DNA from: Pseudo-nitzschia pungens | Taxonomy: Eukaryota > Bacillariophyta > Bacillariophyceae > Bacillariales > Bacillariaceae | NCBI GenBank assembly: GCA_037355855.1 | Contig: CM074762.1 | Coordinates: 1,302,001-1,366,000 of the forward strand | Direction: 5' to 3' | Length of the DNA stretch: 64,000 nucleotides | Shown here: in pieces, positions 10,697 to 22,674 of the stretch | Position numbering within the stretch: the first letter of the stretch is position 1 | Layout of the letters: each line of letters opens with the position of its first letter | Program-made: the position numbers and the translations under genes | The notes under the pieces: model-generated | The model's database searches: none | What the model was told of the DNA's origin: nothing | The model's input: only the letters and a program-made list of their open reading frames with translations

Positions 10697-10799
10697 GGTT
10701 GAAACTGAATGTTCTGAGTTCTGCAATTTCAATATTTCAATATGAAGCAGAGAAAAAAGTCCAGGTATTTCATACGGTATATTTTTCTCTTTCTATTTA

Positions 10800-11273
10800 A
10801 GCATGGTAATGCAGAAACATGCTACCCCATTAAGGTTTAAGGTATTTTTGCGTAAAGGTTGTTTTCCCGTAAAAGGCAGCAGAAGTCCAACGACCAAAAT
10901 TGAATTTTTTTTTAAAAAACAAGAATGACCCGTTTGGAGAAACTCAGTATCTGTGCAAGAAACTCAGTATCTGTGCAAGAAACTCAATATCTGCCCAAGA
11001 AACTCAATATCTGCGCATGCTCGCATGCTTGATACAATTAAAAAAAAAAAATTGTTGCAATTACTAGTAGCCGGAACTTTCCCTACACTTACTCCGTGTC
11101 AGTACCATTAAACGCTCATAACTTTTGGACCACCAGGAGTTAGAAGAAAAGAAAAACATGGGCATGGGGCTTACGTTGAGCTCTTTCTAACTGTCACAAT
11201 AACTAAAAATCGAGTATGTCGGCCTCTGGGGCCCTAAGGAACCCGGAGTAGCATGTTTCTGCGTTACCATGCT
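10800..11273. mobile_element. MITE-like element with 26-base terminal inverted repeats
   Basis: The left end begins AGCATGGTAATGCAGAAACA (10800) and runs on for six more bases. The right end (11248-11273) is its reverse complement with one mismatch (TAATGC versus TAACGC in the shared orientation). Both sides are flanked by TA (10798-10799 and 11274-11275), a target duplication typical of Tc1/mariner-related elements. At 474 bases with no long frame it is non-autonomous. It contains the 20-base tandem array at 10940-11018 and A/T homopolymer tracts near 10905 and 11040. Confidence 0.75.
10940..11018. repeat. Four tandem copies of a 20-base unit inside the MITE
   Basis: The unit AAACTCAGTATCTGTGCAAG occurs twice exactly, then twice with substitutions (AATATCTGCCCAAG and AATATCTGCGCATG). 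It lies wholly within the inverted-repeat element. Confidence 0.85.
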
Positions 11274-11463
11274 TATTTATTTTCAAAAAAATGATCATCT
11301 CCATCTCATCGAAAACTCGTCAACAAGTTCAACAAGTTGGACAGTTGGGGAGCATTCGAACCAAGCACGGCCGACATCATTGGTCGTGTTCAAAAACATC
11401 ATTCGTGCGAATGCAAATAAGTACGAAGTAAGTTAGAAGTATTCCATAAGATCACTTGCACTT

Positions 11464-11503
11464 CGATCTCGTAAAAATTAGTACGATCTCGTAAAAATTA
11501 GTA
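11464..11503. repeat. Exact 20-base tandem duplication
   Basis: The unit CGATCTCGTAAAAATTAGTA is present twice head to tail, followed by a GGTTAC word. Intergenic, with no sign of coding. Confidence 0.85.
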
Positions 11504-12114
11504 AGGTTACTACTAATACCGTAAGGTTAGCTTACTTGGTATCTTTCCCGAACAAGAAGAAACAGGAGATACCGAAATCGAAATACTTTCCCGCAACAGC
11601 TATTTTGAACGCAAGTTGTCTCTTGACTGTCCCAACATCGTATTCAAATGTGGCCGATACGGATCAAGAGAGATGCGCGATGAGACTCTCTTTCTGAGCA
11701 GAATTTTTTGAATCGTGATTACAATTAGTCCGGGAGAAGTCATGGAATGCAGAACTTCAAAATTTCAATTTCAATTTCAATAATTTCGAACTTCTCTTTC
11801 AAGTACGGTAAGTTACGAGTAGGATGGATAACCTTACTCGTACCCAATCACTTACCTATTACAGTGGTAGTTCAGTGGAGAGGGACGCACCGTCACTAAC
11901 TTATTTTATGATTGTACCGGTTTGTACTCGTACGACTCAAAATCATCAGAAGAACCATTTTCACGGAACAAGAAGACTTGCTGGTAAACCTTACCAGGTA
12001 TGATTGATCACTTATCCTGGTATCAATCACTCAGGACCAATCAACCAACTAACCAAATTAACCAACAAAGAGCATTCCACTACTGTAGGCTCTGCAACAT
12101 CCTAAAAAGAAAGA

Positions 12115-13173
12115 ATGGCACAATTATCACAACAAGCACCTACACAACCTGGGGAAGACGTGGTATCCTCTTTAGCCGGAAATACCCGAAGCGGAAGCAC
12201 GAGACCAATGTACGAGAGAGTTGCGGCTCACAATGGGATAGATGACAACGACGAAGACGAAGATGCTGACATCGAAGAAAGTTTGCAGAACCAAGAAACG
12301 GGCCGAACATGTCGCGATGCAAAATATTATTCGAATTTCAGCATTGACGACGACGACGAATACGATTGTAGTAACGACACTGTGATGGGTAGCAACAAGA
12401 GTGGACAACAACGTCAACACCGATGCCCCATGTCCCAACACCAATCACTGCCCCACTCCTCCACGCCGCGTTCACTCTTTTCAAAGCATGGCGGCCACAA
12501 TTACCACCACTGCAACTCGCAAAGCCCTGTTCCGCCACAGAATTACATCTGTCCACTGACCCTACAGCTAATGGAATTTCCCGTCCATGATGGATGCGGA
12601 CACACCTTTGAGCGACGGGCAATACTGCAGTGGCTGGAAGCAAACAGCGACGATCGTAACGAACCTGTTTGTCCGATTTCCCGAAAGCCAATGCTTCCGA
12701 TCGACAACGATGACACCAATACCAATACGAACACCACAACCCATTCGCACTCCCTCGATCGCGTGCTTCGAAACGACCCCGACCTCCAGCGAAGGATTTT
12801 GGGATGGAAGATGAATCATCCCATGTACCAAGGGGTCGACGTCGAGTACGCCAAGCACCAACGAGAGACCATGCTCTTTCACCACGACCGTTTCGGTGAC
12901 ACCGACGAGGACGACAGAAGCTGTTGCACCGCCGGAAGCAACGGCACCCAATATTCCTACCGCCTGTCTCGATTCGAGCTCATGCTCCTGCCCCAGGAAC
13001 GCCGGGTTCTCAAAATCGTTCAGACACGGGCCCGTTTGCGAAAGGAACATCTGGCCCGAAGCAGGCGCGTGTACCGGTGTCTGCTGGCCTCGATGGTGAC
13101 GATCATTGCCTTGTTCGTCCTCTATGCGGTGGCGAAACACCGTGCTCTGGGAGAAGATCTGGGCGAAGAGTGA
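12115..13173 (+). CDS. Tail-anchored U-box E3 ubiquitin ligase
   Basis: A 352-residue single-exon protein from ATG 12115. Residues about 143-200 are a U-box (YICPLTLQLMEFPVHDGCGH, then ERRAILQWLEAN and CPISRKPML), the E2-binding fold of RING-like E3 ligases. The zinc ligands of a true RING are absent, as expected. The N-terminus is acidic and His/Ser-rich. Near the C-terminus, after an Arg-rich helix, a single hydrophobic segment (about residues 322-341, CLLASMVTIIALFVLYAVA) is followed by about 11 charged residues. This is a tail-anchor topology with the U-box in the cytosol, probably on the ER or outer mitochondrial membrane. Substrate unknown. Confidence 0.85.
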   Translation: MAQLSQQAPTQPGEDVVSSLAGNTRSGSTRPMYERVAAHNGIDDNDEDEDADIEESLQNQETGRTCRDAKYYSNFSIDDDDEYDCSNDTVMGSNKSGQQRQHRCPMSQHQSLPHSSTPRSLFSKHGGHNYHHCNSQSPVPPQNYICPLTLQLMEFPVHDGCGHTFERRAILQWLEANSDDRNEPVCPISRKPMLPIDNDDTNTNTNTTTHSHSLDRVLRNDPDLQRRILGWKMNHPMYQGVDVEYAKHQRETMLFHHDRFGDTDEDDRSCCTAGSNGTQYSYRLSRFELMLLPQERRVLKIVQTRARLRKEHLARSRRVYRCLLASMVTIIALFVLYAVAKHRALGEDLGEE

Positions 13174-13513
13174 GCGAGGAGAATGTTCAATGCCACCCGG
13201 TGATCCGACCAATGAACACTTTCTGTTTCGCAAGGAATTCAAAAATTGGGTCGCTCTTGACGACTAACCTTAGTGCATGAACGAATGAAATCATGAGAGA
13301 AAGTCACACCATTTACATTTTTTTGGAAAGTGCGAAAACATGGATCTCTCCAGTTACTAGAATCTTGAATTTGTGATTGAATGCACGATAATCGTATTTT
13401 ATGCCATGGCTCGTGCCATCGAATCTTGAGAGACATTCTTTACATTAACAACAACTATTTAGTAAAAGTTAGGGTTCGGAACAAGGTTAAATTCTATCGG
13501 CATGTAGCATTCT
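13174..13513. other. Convergent 3' spacer
   Basis: A 340-base spacer between two converging genes. No coding signal or repeat stands out. Confidence 0.6.
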
Positions 13514-16296
13514 CTAAACTCTCGTAGCGAGGGAATTTCTGTAATACCTCTGCTTGAACGTATTCAGTTCGCTTCCTAGTTGGTCCTGGGTTTGTTGAAT
13601 TTCCCTTGAGGCTCTCATTGCTTCTTCGATCTGCACTCGGAGGTCTCGCGCCTTTTGTGAAGGCGTATCGGATGCATTGGACTCGGACGTGGTGTATTTC
13701 AGTTCCAGTTCCGATTCTTCCTCGCTGTACGAGTCAAATATACTGTTTCGTCGCGCACGATCTCCACTTGTTTGAGGTGGGGCCCTAGCGTATCGGTGAC
13801 TGACTGAGTAGTTTTTCAAGCGATCACGATCACGCTTTACTGGCTGTGTTGATTTGTTCATCGGTGGCATTCCTCCCGGCTTTGCACCCGCTAGAGCATT
13901 CTTGGAAAGCTCGAACTTTGCCAGTGCTTTCTCTCGTTGCATCCGTAGGCGGTCGAGCCTGCTCTGAATCTCCGGAGGGGCAGTGATTTCGTTGTTGGTT
14001 CTCCTCCCCTGGTGGTTGTTCGACTCGTCTCGGCTTTCCGACGGGCTGCTTGGCCGTTCCACTCGGTCGTATCCGGCGAGACGTCTGTCGCGCGCCTCTT
14101 TCTCTTGCATCACCGAACTACTCATGATAGTCTCCAAGAGACCCTTCGAAAGCTCGAGTGTTCTTGACAACATATCCTCTTCTTCTAGACTTAGAGATTG
14201 TGATTCATTAGAAAGATACGACCCGTTGCTGCTTCGGTGCATTCCTTCGGGGTTAGGTTGATCGCTCCTCGAATAACTCATGCTGCTCGATGTTCCTCCG
14301 GTGCGATTCGTGAAATGATCGGACTGGGTCGAATGATCGTTCTTGTCTTCGAAAATCTCTTCGAAACCCCAACTGATTTTCTTGGAAATGTTCGACGCCG
14401 AGTTGGGCAGGTTTCCGCCGTACATGGTTTCGGGGTTTGGTCGAGGAGAACTAAACGTGCTCGGACGACTGAAAGTAGAGCCCGCAATCGAGCCTTTGTT
14501 GATCTTGGAGGTTGGCAAGCTGTCCAGCAGCTCGGCATCGATTAGATCCGTGACGTCGTTCATCATGTCGTTCAGCGTTACCGGCTTGGAACGCGAGACG
14601 GCCTTGGTCGGATCCCACTTGGGCGGACTCGTTACGGTTTGGCCACGAATGCTCACAACTGAATTGAATTTCTCCTTCTCGAAGGAAGCACCGTTCTCGG
14701 GATTGTACTGGATGTCACTGCCCGAGGTAGTGATCTCACCCGGAATCGGACCCGGTTTAGTGACCTCGTCCATGTATTCGTCGCTCTCGGAACTTCGATT
14801 CGCCGTCGACGCGATTGTGGACAGAGTGTCCCAGTATGCGTCGTCCGTGTCGAGCAAAAATCTTCCCTGCTCCGTAGGATTCCTCCTTCTTTCCGTTGCC
14901 GGGCGTTGGTTTCTGTTTTGTTGGTGGTGATCGTCCATGTGGGTTAAATCGGTCACAATATGGCCATTGACACTGGCACCGGCAGCAGCATTTACAGGAG
15001 CAGCTTCCTGCGGAACATTGGTCGCGGTCGGGGTATCTGGACTCTGCTGACCACCTGAAAGCAAGTCGAATTGGCTCTCGGTAAAGTTCGATTCTGCTGG
15101 TGTAAAGAAGGGGCGGTTCTCCCCACCTCGGCGTTTCGGTGTTGCTTCGGGCGTGGACTTATCCTGTCCGCTGCCCCGCTTTTTGGGTGACGCATATGGG
15201 TCACTGCTTTGCGGGGTCACCATCTGGACCGGACTCCTCGAGGGACTGTTCGTGTCGGAAATCTTGTCGAGTTTCGAAGCCGCAATGTTCATGAAGTCAT
15301 CAAACTCTACCGGTGTGGGAGGAGACGCGGGAGAGTCTCTCGATGTCACGGGACTCCTGGCTATGGGACTCTTGACCGGGCTGGCCAACGGGCTCATGCT
15401 CTGTCGGGTTCCGGTGTGGGGACTGTTCGGAACATTGCTTCCCTCGTAGGACGTAAAGCGTCCCGTCTGGTTCATCGACAGCTGGTGCTCCGCGTTTCGA
15501 ATGGCCGAGTCGATGGCATCGTGGAGGGTCGTTGGTCCCTCGTCGTTCATCGGCTCCTCGTCGCCGAGGGTCGTTTCTTCAAAGCTGCCGGTGTTGTCGT
15601 CACCGGTTCCGCTGGTGTATTCGGTTTCGATGCGGTCGAGAGAGTCCTTGCGTTTTTTGCGGGTGGGCTTTCTTCTCTTTCCGCCGCCGTTGAACCAAAT
15701 GCCCCCAAAGTTGCAGCCGTACGCCGCGTTCTCGGGGGTGCTGGCGGTCGCCTCCTCCATCATGGTTGCGGATTCGAGCTGATCGATCAGTGCCTTGGCG
15801 TCGCGGGACGTGACCATTTCGGGAGGGGGTGCCGATCCGCCCATGTCGTCTTCCTCCCGCGAATGAGTGACTGTTTCACCAATCCGTTGTTGCTGCATTT
15901 GTATCTGCATCTGTCTCTGCGTCTGCATGTGGCGGGGGGATTCGAGCAACCGATCGAGCTGTCCAAAGACGCGCGGGACCCCGAGCGTCGAGACCGACTC
16001 GTCGCTCTGGGGCTGCTGTCGGACCTCGACCACGGGAAATTTTCTCGCGTTACGGTGGGAGGCATCCAGTTCCGAGACGGAATCTCCTCCCGGGTTCACC
16101 GCGACCTCGCTGATGGGAAAGTCGGAGGGCAGGTTGTTGTTGCTGCTGCCAAAGTGGATAATGATTCGGTTGTCAGAACTAGTGTTGTTGTTCTGGGCGG
16201 CATCCGTCCGCGGCGAGGCCAGTGCCTCCAGTGCCGGTGGGCTGGCTTGCGTCGTCTCGTAGGGGTGGAAGACGGCTCCGGTATTGAGAGGCTCGG

Positions 16297-16329
<33 letters not shown>

Positions 16330-17605
16330 TCTGCTCTTCGTGCGCTTCGTACTCTTCGTGGTCCTTGTTGAGGGGGGCGGCGGTGATGGTAGTGGCGACG
16401 TTGTTGGTCTTGTACTGCCGTGCGGCCACGAGGGCTTCCTGGGCGAGCGATCGGGCTTCCTCCTCGGTCAGGTGCCCGCCGTTTGTTTGCTTCTCGGCCG
16501 CGGCGTCGACGGCAGCGGCCGCTGCAGCCATGGCGGCCTCGATGGCGGTGAATTTTTCGTGGGCCACCTGGGTTTTCTTGGAGTTTGTGGCCGTTGCCGT
16601 TGCGGCCGACGACTTGGGCCTGACCTTGCCGAGGATTTTCTTGACGAGTGATTTTTTCTTGATGGTGTTCCCGACAATGTTCTTGTTCTCGTCGGTGTTG
16701 TTGTTGATGATGCCATTCGCATTTTTAAAGCCGTCCGTGTCGAGCTGGGCCTCGAATCCCTCACCGGCGTCCTCCCATTCCAGTTCTTCCTTGAGACGGG
16801 CCTCGATGACGCGCTTGGCGTCGGCCGCGTTCTGGGCCTGTTGTTCCAGGAATTCTTGCTTCTCCCGCTCCTTTTGGAGGCGGGTGTATTCCTTGGATTG
16901 CGGGGCGGTCTTTTCCTGTCCCATCTGGGGCTGGCAGCGGCTCAGCGTCATGGGAGCGGGTGCCGAGAACTTGAGTCCCTTGCTAATGTCCATGGTCTTT
17001 TTCCGGGGGCCGGCCTGGGGTGGTGCCACCTTGGACGGCGACCGGGGGGGCGACCGGGGCGACTGTGGGAACTTGCGGGTCTTGAGCTGCTGGAGAATCT
17101 TGTCCTGCTCGGGAACCTCCGCGGATGCCATCCACCGGTGTTGGACGAGGGTGGTCGACGGCTTGGGGGAGAGGGGGGCGTTGGCTTGTGGTTGTGGTTG
17201 TGGTTGTGGTTGTGCATGTGCATTTGGCGATAGTAGTTGTGGTTGTTGCGTCTTGTTGTTGTTGTTGTTGCTGTTGTTCACCTCCTCGCCCGCGACGAGT
17301 GACATTCCGAGCACACTGGATTCCACCGAGTTGATCTCGATGTCCTTGTCGCTGGGTTTTCCGTTGTAGTGAACCTCCTTGATGACAGCGGGCGTCACCC
17401 GTTGCTCGGTGAGGCTCGCGGTCATGTCGGAGACCTTGGTTCCGTCGTCGATGGGTTGCCCGTTGGCGGCCATCGGAATCTTGATCTTTTTCACCGGCGG
17501 CTGGTCCTTGGATTTGAGTGTCAGCAGGGCGAACTTGCTGTTGCCGAAATTCTTGGTCCTCGCCGTCTGCAGGAGCGACGTTTTTTCCTTTTTTCCCAGC
17601 ATCAT
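13514..17605 (-). CDS. Large low-complexity protein with coiled-coil tail, function unknown
   Basis: A 1363-residue single-exon frame starting at the tandem ATGs at 17600-17605. I recognise no catalytic domain. The N-terminus is basic (MMLGKKEKTSLLQTARTKNF). The body is dominated by Ser/Pro/Asn/Thr and homopolymers: a QPQPQPQPQ stretch near residue 135, an Ala-rich helix near 355-375 and about 11 Gln near 425. Short predicted helices carry EKEREKQEFLEQQAQ-like and LDRLRMQREKALAKFELSK-like heptads, and the last 60 residues form a coiled coil (ARDLRVQIEEAMRASREIQQ). Many SP and RSP sites suggest heavy phosphorylation. A scaffold or cytoskeletal linker would fit, but that is inference. The uninterrupted length with protein-like codon use makes it a real gene. 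Confidence 0.75.
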
Positions 17606-18875
17606 TGTTGCGTTTGAAAAGGAATGAATGAATGAATGAATGAATCAGCTACAAACAAGCAAGCGAGCAACGGCGCACAAAAGGGTCTCCCGGCAGCGAA
17701 TTTGTAGTGTGTTGGTGGTTCGTTCGTTTGTTGGTTTGATCGCTGTATTGTATTCTTGTCCCTTGATCGCCGTTGTGGTTTCCAATGGTGTAAGGCCGAT
17801 GCTGCAAAGAATAATTTGGAATACAAGCAGACGCGATGCGATGCGATGCGATGCAATCCGATGCCAAACTGATGGAAGCTAGCTAGTAATAGGCCACCAT
17901 GGATGATATTTGCTCAGGAGAAAGTGGTATGAATTATTTATGCAGCAGTATGCACCCAATAAGATATCGAGCGTTGGAAGCAGGTCAACAACCATCATGC
18001 CTTCGTCCCTGGATCGGGTGACAGAAAAATCTGCGATGTCAAGAAACGGACCAGCGGTCGGATAATATCTGAGCCCCTTAATTACCATGTGTGACGTCCC
18101 ATAATAAAGGCCCGTTCATCAGCGATTTCAGTGGTATGCAAACATACAGTGATGAGGATGAAGATATTCTCAGAATTCGACTCCCTCGACCAAACCAGGA
18201 TTTTGGTCGCATGTTCTGCATCATACGTACGTGTTCTATTATAATAATATATACATACATACTATTCATGAAGCTGATACGTAAGTAAGTACATATCATA
18301 CGTTGGCTGTTGAATTCTCGGCTTAATTTCGTACCACCATCCACTGCGAACTCGTGTGTACGATTTCAACGGATAATGCCGGTAGAAATACGATAGTACG
18401 CCTACCTTTCCCGTAAGGTTTACTCAGCTCGTGCTGTATCGGGTAACCTTGCGGTATTTTCTTGATGTTCAGTGTTCGGTGTCATCCTCCTCGCGTTTTC
18501 TCTTTGAACCACTCTCCGTAGGATTTATACCAGAATTCTACGCAAAGACCGACTCGACTCGTATCCGTGTGAGAAAGACGAGAACAAAAATAATCGGAAA
18601 GATGCCTCTGGAAATTGAAAGACTCTCAGCTCGCAATTCCAATCTGAACGAGACAAGGTCTTCCATCTTTCAGGTATTTTAAAATTTGAGTCTTGTCGAA
18701 TAATCTTAGTGTAACCTTACTCAGTAAGGCTTAAAAGGTTACATTCACATACTTTTACCACACCGTATTTACAACACAACACAACACAACACAACACTCT
18801 ACCGCATCAATCAACGTAATCAGATCAAGTCATATCAAATCCAACCCAATCCAATCATATCCCATCTATGAAATC
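17606..18875. other. Divergent intergenic region with microsatellites
   Basis: This lies between divergent genes. Microsatellites: GAAT repeats at about 17623-17645, a GCGAT repeat at about 17833-17855 and an ACAAC repeat at about 18774-18797. CCTTAC/GTAAGG words occur near 18410-18450 and 18710-18735. A 69-codon minus-strand frame at 17879-18088 has protein-like composition but no other support. Confidence 0.55.
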
Positions 18876-21800
18876 ATGAGTCAGAGAAGCATGAGTGGAT
18901 TGGAGGATGTCAATCTCGCAGACGACGCCATCAACGATCTGATCAAGGAGGCCGAAACGCTCATGCTGAACATGCCCCTGGACGATGTCACCGCACCCGA
19001 TGCCGGTGCAAACGGGATCGGCGCGGGCACCGCGGGTGGTCTGACAATGCCAGCGCCAACGACAGTGCATGCGACAGGCACAAATGCGAATCCGAGTGCA
19101 ACTGCGAACATGAATATGAATATGAATGTAACTACGACTACTACCACTAATTATAACAATGTGAGTGTTGATTCGATCGATATCGGGGGAAACTTTTCGA
19201 TCGACGATGACGACGACGACGACGAGGAAGAAATGACCTTTGCGCCCACTACGAGCAATGCCAACGGCATTGGCAATTCCGGAACCGCTACAGCAACTGC
19301 GGCAGCAAATGCCCACGACGATCCCCTCCGAGCTCCAACAGCGACAACGACAACGACAACAGCGGCGACACCTCCTCCTCCCACCACCTCTTCCTCGAAT
19401 CCATCGCTGGCCCAGAGGGTCTTTCAGGAACTCCAACAAGACGACCACCCGCTGTCGGCAATGTCCCTGAACACGCCCACCGCACCACCGGCACCCAACA
19501 ACAACAACGCGAGCAATAGCAGTAGCAGAAGCATTAGCATCAACACTGGAACGAGCATTAGCACCAGCAACAACATCAACCTCTTGGCACCACCGACCAC
19601 CTCCAACACCACCACCAGCAGCCTGGGCAGCACCATGTCCAACATTTTCCAGGGAGGCGTCATGAACCAAATGGGAATGGGCATGAGAATGGGAATGGGC
19701 ATGAGCCGGAATACGGGCCGGGGAATGGGCATGGGAATGGGATCGGAACCCTCGCCATCGCCTTCGACGTCCTCGTCGGGAATGGAATCCTTTTCCAAGA
19801 CCACCGGTCTGTTCGCCTCCAACCTGGCCTCTTTGGCGCAGCAGGGAATGGAGAAAATGGCCGCGGCAACGGCACCCATGGGGGGAGGAGGAGGACCGGG
19901 ATCGTCGCCGCATCTCTTTTCCCCATCGTCTGCGGCGGGGTCTTCCCACAATGGCCACGTGCATCACCAGGGCGGCGCGGTTCCTCCCGGTCCGCAGCAG
20001 CAAGCCTTTCCGCAGCTCGACACGGACCAGAAACGTGCCCTCCTCCGCAAGCACGTGGGAGAATTGCTCGAGGGAGAACAGGTCATTATGTTTCTCGCCA
20101 ACCTCTTGCACGTCAGCGACACGTCGGGAGTGAACTTTGTGGCGTCCCAGCAACAACACCCGAGCAACAACACCGTCAACAACAACAACAACAACAACAA
20201 CAACACGTCCACCGTCATGTGGTGCTGCGTCATGACGTACTACCGTCTCATTCTCTTCTCGACGGCGGACGCCCAGACCATCCAACCGATGGAGGCCCCG
20301 AAAGGATGGGACCCCCACTGCTGGAGGGCCGCAACCCCCCGCAGCTCCTCCATCAAGCTGCTGGAAATCCCCCTGGCCTCCATGGACCGCGTCGAAAAGA
20401 CGGTCTACCAGGCCTCGGGGTCGAGCTACATGGGACTCGTCGTCTACGGAAAGGACTGCGGCCGGATCCTCCGATTCACGACGCTCAACTACGTCGACAC
20501 CAACCGGGCCTTTGAGTCGCTCAACACGTACGCCTTTCCCGGCCGCCGGAACCTCGGATACCTCTTTGCCTTTGAATCCAAGCGCCGGGAGGTCCAGAAC
20601 AGCATCCGGGTCGACGAGACCTCGGGACAGCAGGGCGTCACGCTCCCCCCGACGCCCCGGCGGTTCGACGCCACGCTGGAATACCCCCGGCTCCTCCAGC
20701 AGACGGGCATCACGCAGCCGCCGTGGGCTCTGTGGGCCCGGGTCAATGCCAACTACCAGCTCAGCCAGTCTTATCCCCACGTGCTGGTGGGGCCGGCGTC
20801 TCTCGACGAGACCAAGCCTGAGGCCCTCAGTGTCATTCGGCAGTGCGGGGCCTTTCGCAAGGCCCAGCGGTTGCCGAGCATGACCTGGTGCGGTGTGGGC
20901 GGGGCCTCCATCTGGCGGTCCTCCCAGCCCAAGGTCGGACTCAAGGGGAACCGGTCCCATGCCGACGAATTGTATGTCCGGCACATTATCGAATCGGCGC
21001 GGGGAGCGAGTGAGTAGTGTGGCGTAGCGTAGCGTAGCGCAGTGGAATGGAATGGAATGGAATGATGATGATGATGTGATGTGATGATGATGTGATGATT
21101 TGTTCGTCGCCAGTTTGGCATACGACTATTGCTTCCTTGCTTGCTTGCTGATTGCAATATTTTTTGCTTTGTTCCATTATTTTTGTTTCGTGCACTTTTT
21201 CATGGACTCCAGACGCCATGGCGGAACCTCCCCCGGTCTACCCACGGGGAGTGTTGGAGCAGCTGACCGGCGATTACTCGTCCGGTAGCGGGGGAGGAAG
21301 CGACTGGCTACCGGAGCCGGGCTGTGGACTCAAGATTCTGGATCTGAGACCACGAGCTGCCGCGATTGCCAACCGTACGGGGGGTGAGTAAATACGTTTA
21401 ATCGTAGTGACGATGGAAAGAAAGCAACAAGGAACGAAGAGAAAACTGGTCCAAATTGCTCTGCGATTTGTCATCACATTTCATCAACGTTCACAACTCC
21501 TGACCGAATGGTTCCTTGCGTTGTTCTTTTTTTTTTTTAAAAACAAAATGTGTTTGGTGCCGTTCCGTTTTTTCTTGTAGGATATGGGTACGAAAACACT
21601 TCCAACTACTTGAACACCACTCTGCAGTTTTGCAACATTCAAAACATCCACGCCGTCCGCGACAGCTACGAAAAACTGTGCAGCATTTGCAACAACCCAT
21701 CGACGGCCGACGTGCACTGGAATTCACTCGTCGAGGACACAAAGTGGCTCTCGCACATCCGGACGGTCCTCGCCGCATCCTGGGAAACCGCCTACTGGGT

Positions 21801-22392
21801 ACACGTCTGGAGAATCCCCATCCTGGTGCACTGCAGCCACGGTTGGGACCGGACCTCGCAGACGGTGTGCATCTCACAGCTCCTGCTGGATTCGTACTAC
21901 CGGACGCGACACGGATTTAGCGTCCTGGTCGAGAAGGACTTTATGAGCTTTGGACATCCCTTCCATCTCCGGTCCGCCCACGGAGAGGGTCGCAGCGACG
22001 CCAAGAACGGAACGCAGTCCAACGACGAGAACCAGATTTCTCCCATCTTTTTGCAGTTCCTGGATTGCGTCTACCAATTGGTTGCGCTGTATCCCAATGC
22101 GTTCGAGTTCAATACCCAGTACCTCCTCGATCTCTCCTTCCACGTGTACAGCTGCCGGTTCGGAAACATGCTGTGCGACACGGAGCGAGAGCGCGAGGCC
22201 ATGGCCGCCATTCGCCAGCGAACCTACTCGGTCTGGGATTACCTCGAGACGAAACACGGGCACGTCAATCCAAACTACTCCAAGACCGACGATGCCATAT
22301 TGATGCCCCTGCCCACGTTGCTCCGGAACGTCCGGGTGTGGAAGGAACGCCACTTTGCTTTTAGTCCCAAGGCAAGCTCGATGGTTTTTTGA
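18876..22392 (+). CDS. Myotubularin-family phosphoinositide phosphatase, three exons
   Basis: Exons 18876-21009, 21213-21383 and 21581-22392 join in frame (donors GTGAGT, acceptors CCAG and TGTAG) to give 1038 residues. The first 375 residues are acidic, Asn/Thr/Ala-rich low complexity. A PH-GRAM domain follows at about 378-560 (LLEGEQVIMFLANLL ... YYRLILFS ... IPLASMDRVEKT). The phosphatase domain then carries family signatures (YPHVLVGPASL, IWRSSQPKVGL, DLRPRAAAIANRTGGYGYE) and the CX5R loop HCSHGWDRTSQ with catalytic Cys about 853 and Arg about 859. Family members remove the 3-phosphate from PI3P and PI(3,5)P2 on endosomal membranes. Cys and Arg are intact, so it is probably active. The usual CSDGWDRT has His in place of the first Asp. 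No FYVE or coiled-coil tail follows. Confidence 0.9.
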
Positions 22393-22674
22393 GAGTTGTT
22401 GGAAGGGACGAAGGGAGACGTTAGGGGTCTCTGCTACCGATTCTAAAATTCAATCACCCACAACAGCCATAGTACAAGGTCAGTAATAACTACGAAGTAA
22501 GTTACGAAGTAAGTTATAGCAGCACCATTGTACAAACAATTTATTGATATAGATTAATATTAGTATTATATTTCAAAAAGTTTTGTCGGAAGCAACTGTC
22601 GTTGCAGAAATGAACCGATTTGGAATGGCCGTACTATTGCTACGATGCCGGCACCGGATGTTTGGTTCCAGTAA

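Larger units (their letters stand above)
10697..12114. other. Intergenic region holding a MITE and short tandem repeats
   Basis: No coding frame is supported. It contains the inverted-repeat element at 10800-11273, a 20-base tandem pair at 11464-11503, and GTAAGTTACGAGTA/CCTTACTCGTAC words at about 11810-11860. The final 100 bases lead into the U-box gene. Confidence 0.6.

Noticed and set aside
11341..11360. TTCGAACC resembling a tRNA B-box
   Set aside because: No matching A-box, acceptor stem or anticodon arm at the right distances.
15209..17369. Long plus-strand frames with Cys/Val/Leu runs opposite the 1363-residue gene
   Set aside because: The Cys and Leu runs are the antisense of Gln and Ala runs; no start context or domain.
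17879..18088. 69-codon minus-strand frame with ATG
   Set aside because: Composition is plausible, but it is short, isolated and in the divergent promoter region.
18855..20984. 709-codon minus-strand frame opposite the myotubularin first exon
   Set aside because: Its composition (His/Arg/Gly/Val runs) is the antisense of Asn/Thr/Ala low complexity, and the plus strand has the real domain and splice sites.
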